Assembly (NCBI RefSeq): GCF_001698225.1
Contig: NZ_CP016594.1
Location: 4,650,001 to 4,714,000, forward strand
Direction: 5' to 3'
Length of the DNA: 64,000 bases
Source of the DNA: Gordonia terrae
GTDB lineage: Bacteria; Actinomycetota; Actinomycetes; Mycobacteriales; Mycobacteriaceae
Position numbers and translations under genes: made by a program. Numbering within the stretch: position 1 is the stretch's first letter; every line of letters begins with the position of its first letter. Positions 53,451 through 62,327 of this stretch are shown one piece after another. Below the pieces are notes generated by a model. That model did no database searches. It was given only the letters and a program-made list of their open reading frames with translations, and was not told where the DNA came from.

Positions 53451-54592
53451 ACCCGCCGACCTCCATGAAGACCGCGACCGGTATAGCCGAGAAGACCGGG
53501 CTCCGGGCCAAGACCCGGATCGCACCTCATCCCGGCGGCTACCGGATCGCCATCGAACCGATGTCGATGGTCGTCCGCCCGCGCATGCTCGCCGTGGCAC
53601 TGGTGTCCACCACCGTCACCGTCCTCCTGTTCCTCACGAGCGTCGGGGTCAGCGACTTCCCGCTGACCCCGATCGACGTCGCGCGCATCCTCCTCGGCGG
53701 CGGCACCCGGGTCGAGAACGTCGTCGTCTTCGACGTCGCCCTGCCCCGCGCGCTGGTCGCGCTACTGGTGGGATTCGGTCTGGGCCTTGCCGGTTCGCTC
53801 ACCCAGCTGATCGCCCAGAACCCGCTGGCCACGCCGGACATGCTGGGCATCACCGCCGGTGCCAGCGTGGCGGCGGTGACCGCGATCGCGTTCTCGACCA
53901 CCAGTTGGGGCGCATGGCTCGGCGGTCTCGGCGTCCCCGCGTCCGCCATGCTCGGCGGGTTGCTCACCGCCGTCGTCATGTACGTCTTGGCATGGCCGGG
54001 ACGCAAGGCCAACAGCGGCATCAACCCGTTCCGGCTCGTGCTGATCGGTGTCGGGATGACGTGGCTGCTGCAGGCGCTGACCCAGTTCCTGCTGTCCCGT
54101 GCCGACATCCGGGATGTCGGTCGCGCGCAGGTCTGGATCGTCGGATCGGTGGCGAACGTGGGCTGGTCGAATGTGTGGCCGGTCGTCGCGGGTGTGTGCG
54201 CGAGCATCGTCGTCGTGGTCGTCCTGGCCCGCCAGATCGGGATGCTCAGCCTCGGACCCGATCTCGCCCGCGGACTCGGTGTCCGCACCGGTGCGGTGTC
54301 GACGACGCTGCTCCTCACCGCGGTCCTGGTCGCCGCGCTGAGTGTGTCCGCGGCCGGCCCGATCGCCTTCGTCGCCCTGCTCGCCCCGCAGATCGCCCTG
54401 CGGCTGGCCGGTACCGCCGTGCCCACACCGCTGGTGTCCGGGGTCATCGGTTCGGCGCTGGTCCTGGGCGGCGACCTGCTGTGCCGCACGGTACTGCCCG
54501 GTGGTCTGCCGGTCGGCATCGTCACCGCCGCGATCGGCGGGCCGTTCCTGATCTACCTGATGGTCGTCATGTCCCGAAAGGCGAGCGTATGA
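53447..54592 (+). CDS. FecCD-family siderophore ABC permease (second)
   Basis: A 381-residue permease, with a cytoplasmic head of about 45 residues before the first helix. DVALPRALVALLVGFGLGLAG, NPLATPDMLGITAGASVAA and AGPIAFVALLAPQIALRL are family elements. The GTG at 53447 overlaps the first permease's stop (GTGA), and its own stop overlaps the ATPase start. Confidence 0.92.
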   Translation: MNPPTSMKTATGIAEKTGLRAKTRIAPHPGGYRIAIEPMSMVVRPRMLAVALVSTTVTVLLFLTSVGVSDFPLTPIDVARILLGGGTRVENVVVFDVALPRALVALLVGFGLGLAGSLTQLIAQNPLATPDMLGITAGASVAAVTAIAFSTTSWGAWLGGLGVPASAMLGGLLTAVVMYVLAWPGRKANSGINPFRLVLIGVGMTWLLQALTQFLLSRADIRDVGRAQVWIVGSVANVGWSNVWPVVAGVCASIVVVVVLARQIGMLSLGPDLARGLGVRTGAVSTTLLLTAVLVAALSVSAAGPIAFVALLAPQIALRLAGTAVPTPLVSGVIGSALVLGGDLLCRTVLPGGLPVGIVTAAIGGPFLIYLMVVMSRKASV

Positions 54593-55428
54593 CCGCGTCC
54601 TCCCTCGAAAACCCGACCGCCACCGCGCGATTACGCGGCGTCGGGCTCACCGTCGGCTACGACGACCGGATCGTCATCGACGGCCTGGACATCGACATCC
54701 CCGACGGGCAGGTCACCACGATCATCGGCTCGAACGGATGCGGCAAGTCGACGCTGCTGCGGTGTCTCGCCCGGCTGCTGCCACCGCGGGCCGGCACGGT
54801 GTACCTCGACGGCGACGACATCTCGTCGGTCCGGCCCAAACAGGTCGCGCGCACCCTGGCGATCCTGCCGCAGAATCCCATTGCGCCCGAAGGTCTCACC
54901 GTCGCCGACCTGGTCGGGCGCGGACGGCACCCGCACCAGCGCTGGTTCGCGCAGGCCAGCGCCGCCGACGAGGCGGCGGTCGCGCAGGCGATGGAGATGA
55001 CCGACACCCTCGACCTCGCCGACCGCACCCTCGACGCGCTCTCCGGCGGGCAGCGGCAACGGGTCTGGATCGCGCTGACCCTCGCCCAGGACACCGACCT
55101 CATCCTGCTCGACGAGCCGACCACCTACCTCGACCTCGCCCACTCCATCGACGTCCTCGACCTGGTCCGCAGGCTCCGCGACGAGCACGGCAAGACCGTC
55201 GTCATGGTGCTGCATGATCTGAATCTGGCTGCCCGTTACAGCGATTCGCTCTTCGTCATGCGCAACGGCGCCATCGTCACCACCGGTTCCCCCACCGAGG
55301 TCATCGACGCCGAGACCCTCGATGCGGCGTTCGGCCTGCGGGCGCACGTGATGACCGATCCGGTCACGGGCGGCCCGCTCATCGTGCCGCTGGACTCACG
55401 GACGAACGCGACCCCCGCTGCCCCCTGA
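54589..55428 (+). CDS. Siderophore ABC transporter ATP-binding protein (FepC type)
   Basis: A 279-residue ATPase: Walker A IGSNGCGKST, Q-loop LPQNPIAPEG, signature LSGGQRQRVW, Walker B LILLDEPTTYLD and H-loop VLHDLNLA. It closes the permease-permease-ATPase operon, coupled by an ATGA overlap and followed by a terminator. With the lipoprotein at 48909 the set makes a complete ferric-siderophore importer. Confidence 0.95.
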   Translation: MTASSLENPTATARLRGVGLTVGYDDRIVIDGLDIDIPDGQVTTIIGSNGCGKSTLLRCLARLLPPRAGTVYLDGDDISSVRPKQVARTLAILPQNPIAPEGLTVADLVGRGRHPHQRWFAQASAADEAAVAQAMEMTDTLDLADRTLDALSGGQRQRVWIALTLAQDTDLILLDEPTTYLDLAHSIDVLDLVRRLRDEHGKTVVMVLHDLNLAARYSDSLFVMRNGAIVTTGSPTEVIDAETLDAAFGLRAHVMTDPVTGGPLIVPLDSRTNATPAAP

Positions 55429-55439
55429 TCCGAAAGCGC

Positions 55440-55468
55440 GACCCCTGGTGCCCCTGAGATCAGGGGTC
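55440..55468. terminator. Hairpin between the siderophore ATPase and ClC genes
   Basis: GACCCCTG (55440-55447) pairs with CAGGGGTC (55461-55468), and an inner CCCCTGAGATCAGGGG palindrome is also present. It includes the stop codon of the convergent ClC gene, so it is likely bidirectional. Confidence 0.65.
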
Positions 55469-56776
55469 ATCCCGCCGAGCCGAATTCGCGAGCATCCTCT
55501 CGCGGAGCGAGTCGTACACCGGCGGTGACCCGGACATGTGCGCGACGAGCACCGCGGCAGCCGTCGCGGCCAGCATGGGAAGGGCGACCGTGGTCGTCGC
55601 GGTCATCTCCATCACCACGACCATCCCGGTGAGCGGCGCCCGGACGACCGCGCCGAACAGCGCTGCCATCCCGGCCAAGATCATCGCACCCCGGAATCCC
55701 GACCCGGCCGAGTCCGGCTGCTGGACAACGATGTCGGCGACCTCGGCGAAGGTGGCACCCCACAGCGCGCCCAGCGCGAGCAGCGGCGCGAACAGGCCAC
55801 CGGGCGTGCCCGCGGCGTACGAGAGCGGACCTGCGACGAACCGGACGAGGAAGAGCGCGGCGAGTGCGGGGAGCACGACACCGCCGTCGACGACCGCCTG
55901 GGTGAGTCCGTCCCCGCCGCCGGCTGCGCGCGCATCGAGGGCGAGCAGTGCACCGATCACCGCACCGATGAGAGCGGCGCGACCGATCGGGGGCACCCGC
56001 GAGAACCGGCCGACCCAGCCGAGGGTCCCGAGAACCATTCGGCTGTAGGCGATCCCGATGAGGCCGGAGACGAGGCCGAACACCACGAAGACGGGCAGCA
56101 CCGTCACCGACGGCACGTCGAGATCGGGTACGTCGAATTCCGGACGGTCGCCGAGGATCACCCGGCCGGCGGCGACCGCCGCCACCACGGCGAACACCGT
56201 CGGCACCACGAGTCGCAGCCGGACCGAACGGCCGACCTCCTCGAGCGCGAACAGCGCACCACCGATCGGCGCGGTGAACGCCACCGCCAGCCCCGCGCCG
56301 CTCAGTGACGTCTGCATCACCCGGACGTCGGCGTCGTCCAGCCCTCCGCGCCTGCCGGTCTCGGCACCGACGACGGCGCCCATGTGCACCGTCGGCCCTT
56401 CTCGCCCGAGCACGAGCCCCGATCCGATCGCGGCGAGCGCGCCGACGAACTTGGCCGGGATCAGACGCAGCGGCGCCGAGGACACCTCACCGCGCTCGAC
56501 CGCCTCCACATGCTGGATTCCGCTGCCCGCGGCGGTCGGGACGACCCGAACGGCGAGCGCGCCGAGCGCCGCGCCGGCCGCGGTGACCGCGATGGGTACC
56601 AGCCACCCGGGAACACCGAATCCCGCCGACCAGTCGAGCATCTCGACGCGCCAGCGGTCCAGGTGCCCGAGACACCAGCGGAACGCGCCGCCCAGCACAC
56701 CGGTCACGAGCCCCGCCACGACGGCCAGCACACACAATCGCACCAGGCCCCGGTCGGCAGGTGGTGGCGAGGTCAC
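55460..56776 (-). CDS. ClC-family chloride/proton antiporter
   Basis: A 438-residue polytopic protein. The anion-selectivity motifs are GSGIQH, GREGPTVHMGAVVG (with the external gating glutamate) and GGLFAPLLALGAL. LFALEEVGRSVRLRL keeps the glutamate that marks proton-coupled exchangers, so an antiporter is more likely than a channel. There is no CBS domain. The start is a GTG at 56776. It may help with acid resistance or charge balance. Confidence 0.92.
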   Translation of the reverse strand: MTSPPPADRGLVRLCVLAVVAGLVTGVLGGAFRWCLGHLDRWRVEMLDWSAGFGVPGWLVPIAVTAAGAALGALAVRVVPTAAGSGIQHVEAVERGEVSSAPLRLIPAKFVGALAAIGSGLVLGREGPTVHMGAVVGAETGRRGGLDDADVRVMQTSLSGAGLAVAFTAPIGGALFALEEVGRSVRLRLVVPTVFAVVAAVAAGRVILGDRPEFDVPDLDVPSVTVLPVFVVFGLVSGLIGIAYSRMVLGTLGWVGRFSRVPPIGRAALIGAVIGALLALDARAAGGGDGLTQAVVDGGVVLPALAALFLVRFVAGPLSYAAGTPGGLFAPLLALGALWGATFAEVADIVVQQPDSAGSGFRGAMILAGMAALFGAVVRAPLTGMVVVMEMTATTTVALPMLAATAAAVLVAHMSGSPPVYDSLRERMLANSARRDDP

Positions 56777-56802
56777 ACGTGGACGCTACCCTGCATCGCG
56801 CA

Positions 56803-57825
56803 TCACACCGGCTGGATCAGCCGTCCCTGCACCACAAGCGAGGCGTTCTGCTTGAGCCGGCGCATCCGGATGCTGACCGAGTACCCGGTGACGCCCTCGA
56901 TGGCGGCAACCCGGGTCCGTAGATAGTCGTAGAAATGAGCGGTGTCCCGGCAGATCAGCGACACCATGAGGTTCCGCTCGCCACTGATCGCCGCGGCGAA
57001 CGCGACTTCATCGTGAGCTGCGAGTTCGGTTCCCGCCCGGTCGAGAGCCGCCGGGGTGACCGTGAGCCAGAGGGTGGCACTCAGGTCGAAACCGAGACGG
57101 TCGGGCAGGATCTCGACGTCGTAGAACAATGCCCCGGCGCGTTCGAGTGCGCGGAGCCGACGGCGGACTCGTCCGACCGTCCAGCCACAGATGCGGGCGA
57201 GCTCGCGGTGCGCCCGGCGGCCGTCCTGGACCAGGGCCTCGATCAGCATCGCATCGTCGGCGGTCAGGCGCCCGCCGCCCGCCGTGTCGTCCTGTTCCGG
57301 CTCCTCCGGCGTGTCATCGCCCGCACCGGTCGCTGCGGAGGCGAGGAGGTCCCGGTCGCGGTCGGCGAGATGGCCGCCGAATCCCGTCCATCTCGACGCC
57401 GGGTGGCCGGGGTCGAAGGCGTGCAGGATGAGATCGATGCTGACGTCGGTCACCGCGGCGCGCGCCGGGAACGTCTTCGCGATCGCTTCCTCGCCCGCCA
57501 CACCGAGTGGCGCCCGGATGAGGCAGATGATCTCCGCACCCCCCGATGCGACGTAGGCGAAGGCGACTTCCCGGCGGCGGGCGAGTGAGGATGCGAGCGG
57601 TTCCATCCGATCCGGGCGGCACCGCACTCGTGCCACCCACTCCGACTGGCCGCGCACCGAGGGTTTGATGATGCCGACGACCTTCATCACCCCGGCCCGC
57701 CGCAGCGCCTGGTAGCGACGTGCCGCGGTCTGCTCCGAGATCCCGGCCACATCGCCCAGCTGCCGGAACGTCGCCCGCGGCGACACCTGTAGTGCGCGGA
57801 GGATCGTGCCGTCGATGTCGTCCAT
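56803..57825 (-). CDS. Lrp/AsnC-family regulator with two tandem modules
   Basis: A 340-residue protein containing two AsnC-like units. The first has a DNA-binding helix-turn-helix at residues 3-50 (IDGTILRALQVSPRATFRQL, ISEQTAARRYQALRRAG), the second near residue 185 (ADDAMLIEALVQDGRRAHRE, GWTVGRVRRRLRALERAG), each followed by a ligand-type domain. Usual Lrp proteins have one unit of about 150 residues. It is divergent from an MFS exporter, with three TACCG/CGGTA half-sites between. Confidence 0.88.
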   Translation of the reverse strand: MDDIDGTILRALQVSPRATFRQLGDVAGISEQTAARRYQALRRAGVMKVVGIIKPSVRGQSEWVARVRCRPDRMEPLASSLARRREVAFAYVASGGAEIICLIRAPLGVAGEEAIAKTFPARAAVTDVSIDLILHAFDPGHPASRWTGFGGHLADRDRDLLASAATGAGDDTPEEPEQDDTAGGGRLTADDAMLIEALVQDGRRAHRELARICGWTVGRVRRRLRALERAGALFYDVEILPDRLGFDLSATLWLTVTPAALDRAGTELAAHDEVAFAAAISGERNLMVSLICRDTAHFYDYLRTRVAAIEGVTGYSVSIRMRRLKQNASLVVQGRLIQPV

Positions 57826-57838
57826 GATGGAGGAAGTG

Positions 57839-57874
57839 TACCGATGACGAGTCTCGGTAGTCGGAATCGTACCG
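57839..57874. promoter_or_regulatory. Three half-sites between the AsnC-type regulator and MFS genes
   Basis: TACCGA (57839-57844), TCGGTA (57854-57859) and TACCG (57870-57874) alternate in orientation with about one helical turn between neighbours. They lie 14 bases upstream of the regulator start and about 100 before the transporter, fitting a multimeric Lrp-type protein. Confidence 0.5.
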
Positions 57875-57970
57875 CTTCAGGGAATCAGTACGCGATTTCG
57901 GGGCATTCCCTCCGACAATGGATTTCTGCGCCGCGCCGGCGCCCCCTTCCTCCAGACCGAAAGCGAGCGC

Positions 57971-59536
57971 GTGACCGCGACCACCTCCCCCGTCACCACC
58001 GGTGAATCGACAGTTCCCGAACGCCGCACGGCAACCATCGTCATGGCCTGCCTCGGCGTCTTCGTCGCCTACCTGCCCATCACGAGCGTTGCCGTGACCC
58101 TGCCGGCGATCGGCAGCGCGTTCGGCGCGTCGACCGCTCAATTGTCCTGGGTCCAGGACGCTTTCGTCCTGCCGATGGCGGCGTTCATCCTCACCGCGGG
58201 GGTCTTCGGCGACGTACACGGCCGACGCAAGGTGTACCTGGTCGGACTGTCCCTCACCGCACTGGGCGCACTCGTGGCGTTGTCCGCGCAGTCGATCAGC
58301 ATGGTGTGGATCGGACAGGCGCTCGCCGGCACAGGCGCGGCCGCGCTGCTCCCCACGACCCTGGCTCTGATCAGCCATGCCGTCCCCGACGTCCGCGAGC
58401 GCGGCAAGTTCATCGGCATCTGGGCATCGGCGCTGATGCTCTCACTGACGGTCGGGCCGTTGGTCGCGGGCCCGGTCGCCGAGTCGGCGGGCTGGCGCTG
58501 GATCTACCTGCTGCCGATCCCGGTGGCGCTGATCGCACTCGCGGTCGCGGCGGTGACCCTGCCAGAATCCCGTGCGCCCCATGCCCGTCGCCTGGACTGG
58601 CCCGGTCAGATCTCCGCCGCGGTCGCGGTCACCGCGCTGGTCTTCGGCGTCATCGAGGCCGGCGTCTACGGCTTCGGCGACGCCCGGGTCATCGTCGCGC
58701 TGGTGGTCGCCGTCATCGCCGCGGTCGTGTTCGTCATCACCGAGAAGCGTTCGGCGAGTCCGATGCTCGACCTCGATCTCTTCCGGAGCCGCGCCTTCAC
58801 GGCCACGACCCTGGTCGCGATGATCACGTTCCTGGCGCTCATCGGCTTCATCTTCGTGCTCAGCATGTATTTCGGTCTGGTGCAGCAGCTCGGCACCATC
58901 GAGGCGGGCTGGCGGTTGGCCCTCATGAACGGCGCGTCGATGCTGGTCGGGGCGCTCGCCGGCAAGATGATGCACCGTATCCACGCGCGGTTCCTGATCG
59001 GCGGCGGTCTGATCATGGTCGCCGTTGCCCAGTTCGCACTGCTGACCATCGACGCCGAGACCTCGTTCGCATCCATCTCCTGGCGTCTGGTCGTGCTCGG
59101 GCTCGGGATGGGCCTGGTGATGGCACCGATGACCGCGACCGCGGTGTCGGCGGTGCCCTATCACCTGTCGGGGATGGCCGCGGCCGGCAACAACGCCTTC
59201 CGTCAGGTCGGCGGCGCGCTCGGTCCGGCTGTCCTCGGTGCCCTCCTGACCGCCGGCGCGGTGAACTCGTTGCCGCAGAAGCTCATCGACGCCGGTGTCG
59301 AGGAACCGGTACGCGACCGGGTGGTCGGCGCGGTCGACACCGAGGGCCTGGCCGCCGCGAGCGGCCTGAACCTCGGCGCCGACACCCCCGCCGTGATGGG
59401 CGCCGTCGGCGACGCCTTCCTGGACGGTATGCACCTGTGTCTGACGTTCTCGGGCGTCCTCACCGCAGCCGCCGCGATCCTCGCACTCGTGATGTTGCGT
59501 CCCGGTCGGGCGGTCGAGGAGCAGCCGGTCGGCTGA
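57971..59536 (+). CDS. MFS drug-efflux-type transporter (DHA2, 14 helices)
   Basis: A 521-residue transporter with about 14 hydrophobic segments. Motif A-like GVFGDVHGRRKVYLVGL follows helix 2; LPTTLALISHAVPDVRERGK and a motif C-like GPLVAGPVAE point to proton-driven export. The start is a GTG at 57971. The divergent two-module AsnC regulator probably controls it, so amino-acid-like or small toxic compounds are possible substrates. Confidence 0.9.
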   Translation: MTATTSPVTTGESTVPERRTATIVMACLGVFVAYLPITSVAVTLPAIGSAFGASTAQLSWVQDAFVLPMAAFILTAGVFGDVHGRRKVYLVGLSLTALGALVALSAQSISMVWIGQALAGTGAAALLPTTLALISHAVPDVRERGKFIGIWASALMLSLTVGPLVAGPVAESAGWRWIYLLPIPVALIALAVAAVTLPESRAPHARRLDWPGQISAAVAVTALVFGVIEAGVYGFGDARVIVALVVAVIAAVVFVITEKRSASPMLDLDLFRSRAFTATTLVAMITFLALIGFIFVLSMYFGLVQQLGTIEAGWRLALMNGASMLVGALAGKMMHRIHARFLIGGGLIMVAVAQFALLTIDAETSFASISWRLVVLGLGMGLVMAPMTATAVSAVPYHLSGMAAAGNNAFRQVGGALGPAVLGALLTAGAVNSLPQKLIDAGVEEPVRDRVVGAVDTEGLAAASGLNLGADTPAVMGAVGDAFLDGMHLCLTFSGVLTAAAAILALVMLRPGRAVEEQPVG

Positions 59537-59552
59537 GCCGCGGGTCGATGAT

Positions 59553-60467
59553 CTAGGACCCGACAGGCGGCGCCCCGCCGAGCCCGTCGGTGACCGCGGC
59601 CGCGGCGGTCCGCACCCGGCGGCCGAGCTCGATGACATCCTGCCCGAGCATGGACGTGCGCGCGTCGACGACCGCGACGATGACTGCGGGCACTCCGCCG
59701 GGTGCGAAGGCGACGGCGTTGACAGAGATGGGCCGGTAGTCGGCGGCCGGATCGATCTCACCGACCACGACGTCGGTGGACAGACGACGCTGCGCCTCGC
59801 GTAGCGCGGAGACCGCACGCTGCCCGGCGATGCCCGTACCGCGCAGACCGGCGACGGTGGCCGACAACGACTGCTCTCGTTGGTCAGCACACTCCACCGC
59901 GTACCCACGGGCGCGGATCACCTCGAGCATCGGCCGGTACATTTCGCGCAGTTCGGCATGGTCGATCCCGACATGGTCCGCACCGAGGAGCAGCCACTCG
60001 TCGAGCCGATCGGGCGGGTACCACGCGGCCAGTCCGGCGCCCAGCGGGGGCGCGATCTCCAGGGTGTCGCCCAGCCGCAGGCCGAGTGTGCCGCGGCGGC
60101 CGGCCACGGGTTGCACGATCTCACCGATCGCCAGGTCGGCCCCCGAGGGTACGAACGCGATTGCCGCCATGCCGCTTTCGTCGGCCAGATCGCGCATCAG
60201 CGGACGAGCGACCTCCACCGGGGCCATCGCCCGCGACGCCGCCTCACCGATCGGGACCACCGCGGGCCCCAGGCGGTAGCCCTTGGTGACCGGGTCCCGC
60301 AGGAGCCAGCCCGCTTCGGTCAGCGCGATGACCATCGGATAGCACGTGGGCTTCGAGACCCCGAGGTGCCGCGCGATGTCGGCCAGGCTCCGGGCCGACG
60401 TCGGCTGGTCGGTCAGCAGCTGCATCAGCATGACGATGCGTTCGGTCTGCGGGGAGGAGCGCGCCAT
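59553..60467 (-). CDS. IclR-family transcriptional regulator
   Basis: A 304-residue regulator. The N-terminal winged helix is ERIVMLMQLLTDQP with SLADIARHLGVSKPTCYPMV, and the C-terminal effector domain is GAF-like (LADESGMAAIAFVPSGADLA onward). It is divergent from the operon at 60580 and separated by 112 bases that hold a perfect palindrome. The stop lies 16 bases from the MFS stop. IclR proteins often sense aromatic or hydroxy acids. Confidence 0.9.
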   Translation of the reverse strand: MARSSPQTERIVMLMQLLTDQPTSARSLADIARHLGVSKPTCYPMVIALTEAGWLLRDPVTKGYRLGPAVVPIGEAASRAMAPVEVARPLMRDLADESGMAAIAFVPSGADLAIGEIVQPVAGRRGTLGLRLGDTLEIAPPLGAGLAAWYPPDRLDEWLLLGADHVGIDHAELREMYRPMLEVIRARGYAVECADQREQSLSATVAGLRGTGIAGQRAVSALREAQRRLSTDVVVGEIDPAADYRPISVNAVAFAPGGVPAVIVAVVDARTSMLGQDVIELGRRVRTAAAAVTDGLGGAPPVGS

Positions 60468-60495
60468 GCGCCCATCGTGCCACCGACTGGTGTGT

Positions 60496-60508
60496 TCGCA
60501 TAATGCGA
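60496..60508. promoter_or_regulatory. Palindrome between the IclR gene and its divergent operon
   Basis: TCGCAT-A-ATGCGA, with perfect 6-bp arms. A looser TCGCAC...GATCGCAG follows. It lies 28 bases before the IclR gene and about 70 before the ThDP enzyme, in the expected place for an operator controlling both. Confidence 0.55.
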
Positions 60509-60579
60509 CTCTGGCGTCGCACTGTGATCGCAGTTACTCTCAGCCGCACACGTTGGACGGCTCTCGAAAGGTCCCCACA

Positions 60580-62295
60580 ATGGCAACTGTCAACGGCGGT
60601 CAACTTCTTGCCCGCGCACTCGCCCAGGCCGGCACGACGGAGGTCTTCACCCTCCACGGCGGACACCTCGACGCCTTCCTGATCGCCTGCGCGGGAGAGG
60701 GAATCCGGCTCACCGATACCCGCCACGAGGCGAGCGCCGGCCACGCCGCCGACGCGTACGCGCGCGTCACGGGCGGCTTCGGCGTGTGCGTGGTCACCTC
60801 GGGCCCCGGGTTCACCAACGTCTACACCGCGCTGGCCAATGCCTACCTAGACCGCTCGCCGACACTGTTCGTCGTGGGGGCGCCTCCGCTGCGCGAGACC
60901 GAGACCAATCCGCTGCAGGGCGGCTTCGATCAGATCGCCGCCGCCGACCCGGTCACCAAGTGGGCCTACCGGATCACCGACGCCGCCCGCGTCCCGGAGA
61001 TCGTCGCGCTGGCGATCCGCAAGACCACCAGCGGCGTGCCGGGCCCGGTGCTGCTCGAACTGCCCATCGACGTCATGTTCGGCGAGGCCGACGACGATCA
61101 GGTGCGCTTCCCCACCAATTACCGGGTCTCGACGCGGTCCGGAGCGGATCCCGACGCCGTGACCCTGGCCCTCGACCTGCTGCAGACCGCATCGAACCCC
61201 GCGATCGTGATCGGCGGCGGGATCACCTTCTCCCGTGCCGAGGAAGCGCTCGTGGCCTTCGCCGAGACCGTCGGCGTGCCCGTGTTCTATCCGGGCAAGG
61301 CCGATGGTGCGATCCCGGCCGACCACCCGCTCGCCGGTGGCGGACTCCTGTCGATGGGCACCATCCCGGCCCTCGGGGCGCCCACACCCGACGTCGTCGT
61401 CATGGCGGGCACGCGAGCCGGGATGTTCACCGGCGGGCGGGCCAGCATGTTCCCGGGCGCCAAGATCATCCAGATCGACATCGACCCCGCCGAGATCGGC
61501 CGGATCTACGACGTCGAGGTCCCGATCGTCGCCGACTGCCGCGCCGCTCTGGAGCAACTCACCGCTGCGGCCGCCGGACGGACCTGGCCGGACTGGACCG
61601 AGTGGGCGAGCACCGTGAAGGCCGCCAAGGGCGCGCACGCCGCCGGATTCCCCGACGCGACCACCGACACCGGCAAGATGCACCCCTACTTCGCGGCCAA
61701 GGCCATCGTCGAGGCCTGCCCGCCGGACACCATCTTCGTGCTCGACGGCGCCGAGGCCCCGTCCTGGGCAGAGTTCTTCGTCGCCGTCGGACGTCCGGGA
61801 AGCGTCCTGCGGCTGGGTTATCTCGGATGCTTGGGCGTCGGACCGGGATTCGCGATCGGAGCGGCCCGGGCCCGGCCCGGCGCACCCGTCGTGCTGATCA
61901 CCGGAGACGGCGCAGCCGGTTTCCACCCGCAGGAATTCGACACCATGGCCCGTCATCACCTGCCGGTGACCACCGTCGTCTTCAACAACGCCGTCTGGGG
62001 TATGTCGATCCACGGGCAGGAGGCCGTCTTCGGGCCCGAGGGCGTGGTCGTGTCCGAGCTGGCCGACAGCGACTACGAGAAGATCGCGGAGGCCTTCGGC
62101 GGAATCGGAATGCGCGTCAAGCATCTCGACGATCTCGCGCCCGCCGTCGAGAAGGCTCTCGGCGCCGATGTCCCCGCGTGCATCAACGCCGAGATCGAGC
62201 CGGGCGTCGTCCACCCGATCACGACCATGATGCTCGGCGACGTCACGAGCACCGACGAGATCGTCGTCCCCTACTACGAGAACCTGCCCCGGTGA
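60580..62295 (+). CDS. ThDP-dependent enzyme, acetolactate-synthase/2-hydroxyacyl-CoA lyase-like
   Basis: A 571-residue enzyme. The activating glutamate is in TRHEASAGHAADAYA, the ThDP/metal motif is ITGDGAAGFHPQEF with NNAVWG, and FTLHGGHLDAFLI starts the pyrimidine domain. It follows the acetolactate synthase fold, but the neighbours (SDR and acyl-CoA synthetase, IclR control) point to a catabolic lyase or carboligase rather than valine synthesis. 2-hydroxyacyl-CoA lyase is my preferred reading, at moderate confidence. AAAGG lies 8 bases before the ATG at 60580. Confidence 0.8.
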   Translation: MATVNGGQLLARALAQAGTTEVFTLHGGHLDAFLIACAGEGIRLTDTRHEASAGHAADAYARVTGGFGVCVVTSGPGFTNVYTALANAYLDRSPTLFVVGAPPLRETETNPLQGGFDQIAAADPVTKWAYRITDAARVPEIVALAIRKTTSGVPGPVLLELPIDVMFGEADDDQVRFPTNYRVSTRSGADPDAVTLALDLLQTASNPAIVIGGGITFSRAEEALVAFAETVGVPVFYPGKADGAIPADHPLAGGGLLSMGTIPALGAPTPDVVVMAGTRAGMFTGGRASMFPGAKIIQIDIDPAEIGRIYDVEVPIVADCRAALEQLTAAAAGRTWPDWTEWASTVKAAKGAHAAGFPDATTDTGKMHPYFAAKAIVEACPPDTIFVLDGAEAPSWAEFFVAVGRPGSVLRLGYLGCLGVGPGFAIGAARARPGAPVVLITGDGAAGFHPQEFDTMARHHLPVTTVVFNNAVWGMSIHGQEAVFGPEGVVVSELADSDYEKIAEAFGGIGMRVKHLDDLAPAVEKALGADVPACINAEIEPGVVHPITTMMLGDVTSTDEIVVPYYENLPR

Positions 62296-62327
62296 CCACC
62301 GATCACACCCGGCGAGAGGGAGAGACC

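Noticed and set aside
60786..62327. Long upstream extension of the SDR frame through the ThDP enzyme gene
   Set aside because: The extension is an out-of-frame shadow of the ThDP gene. The SDR has its own ATG at 62328 with a good ribosome-binding site and a normal length.
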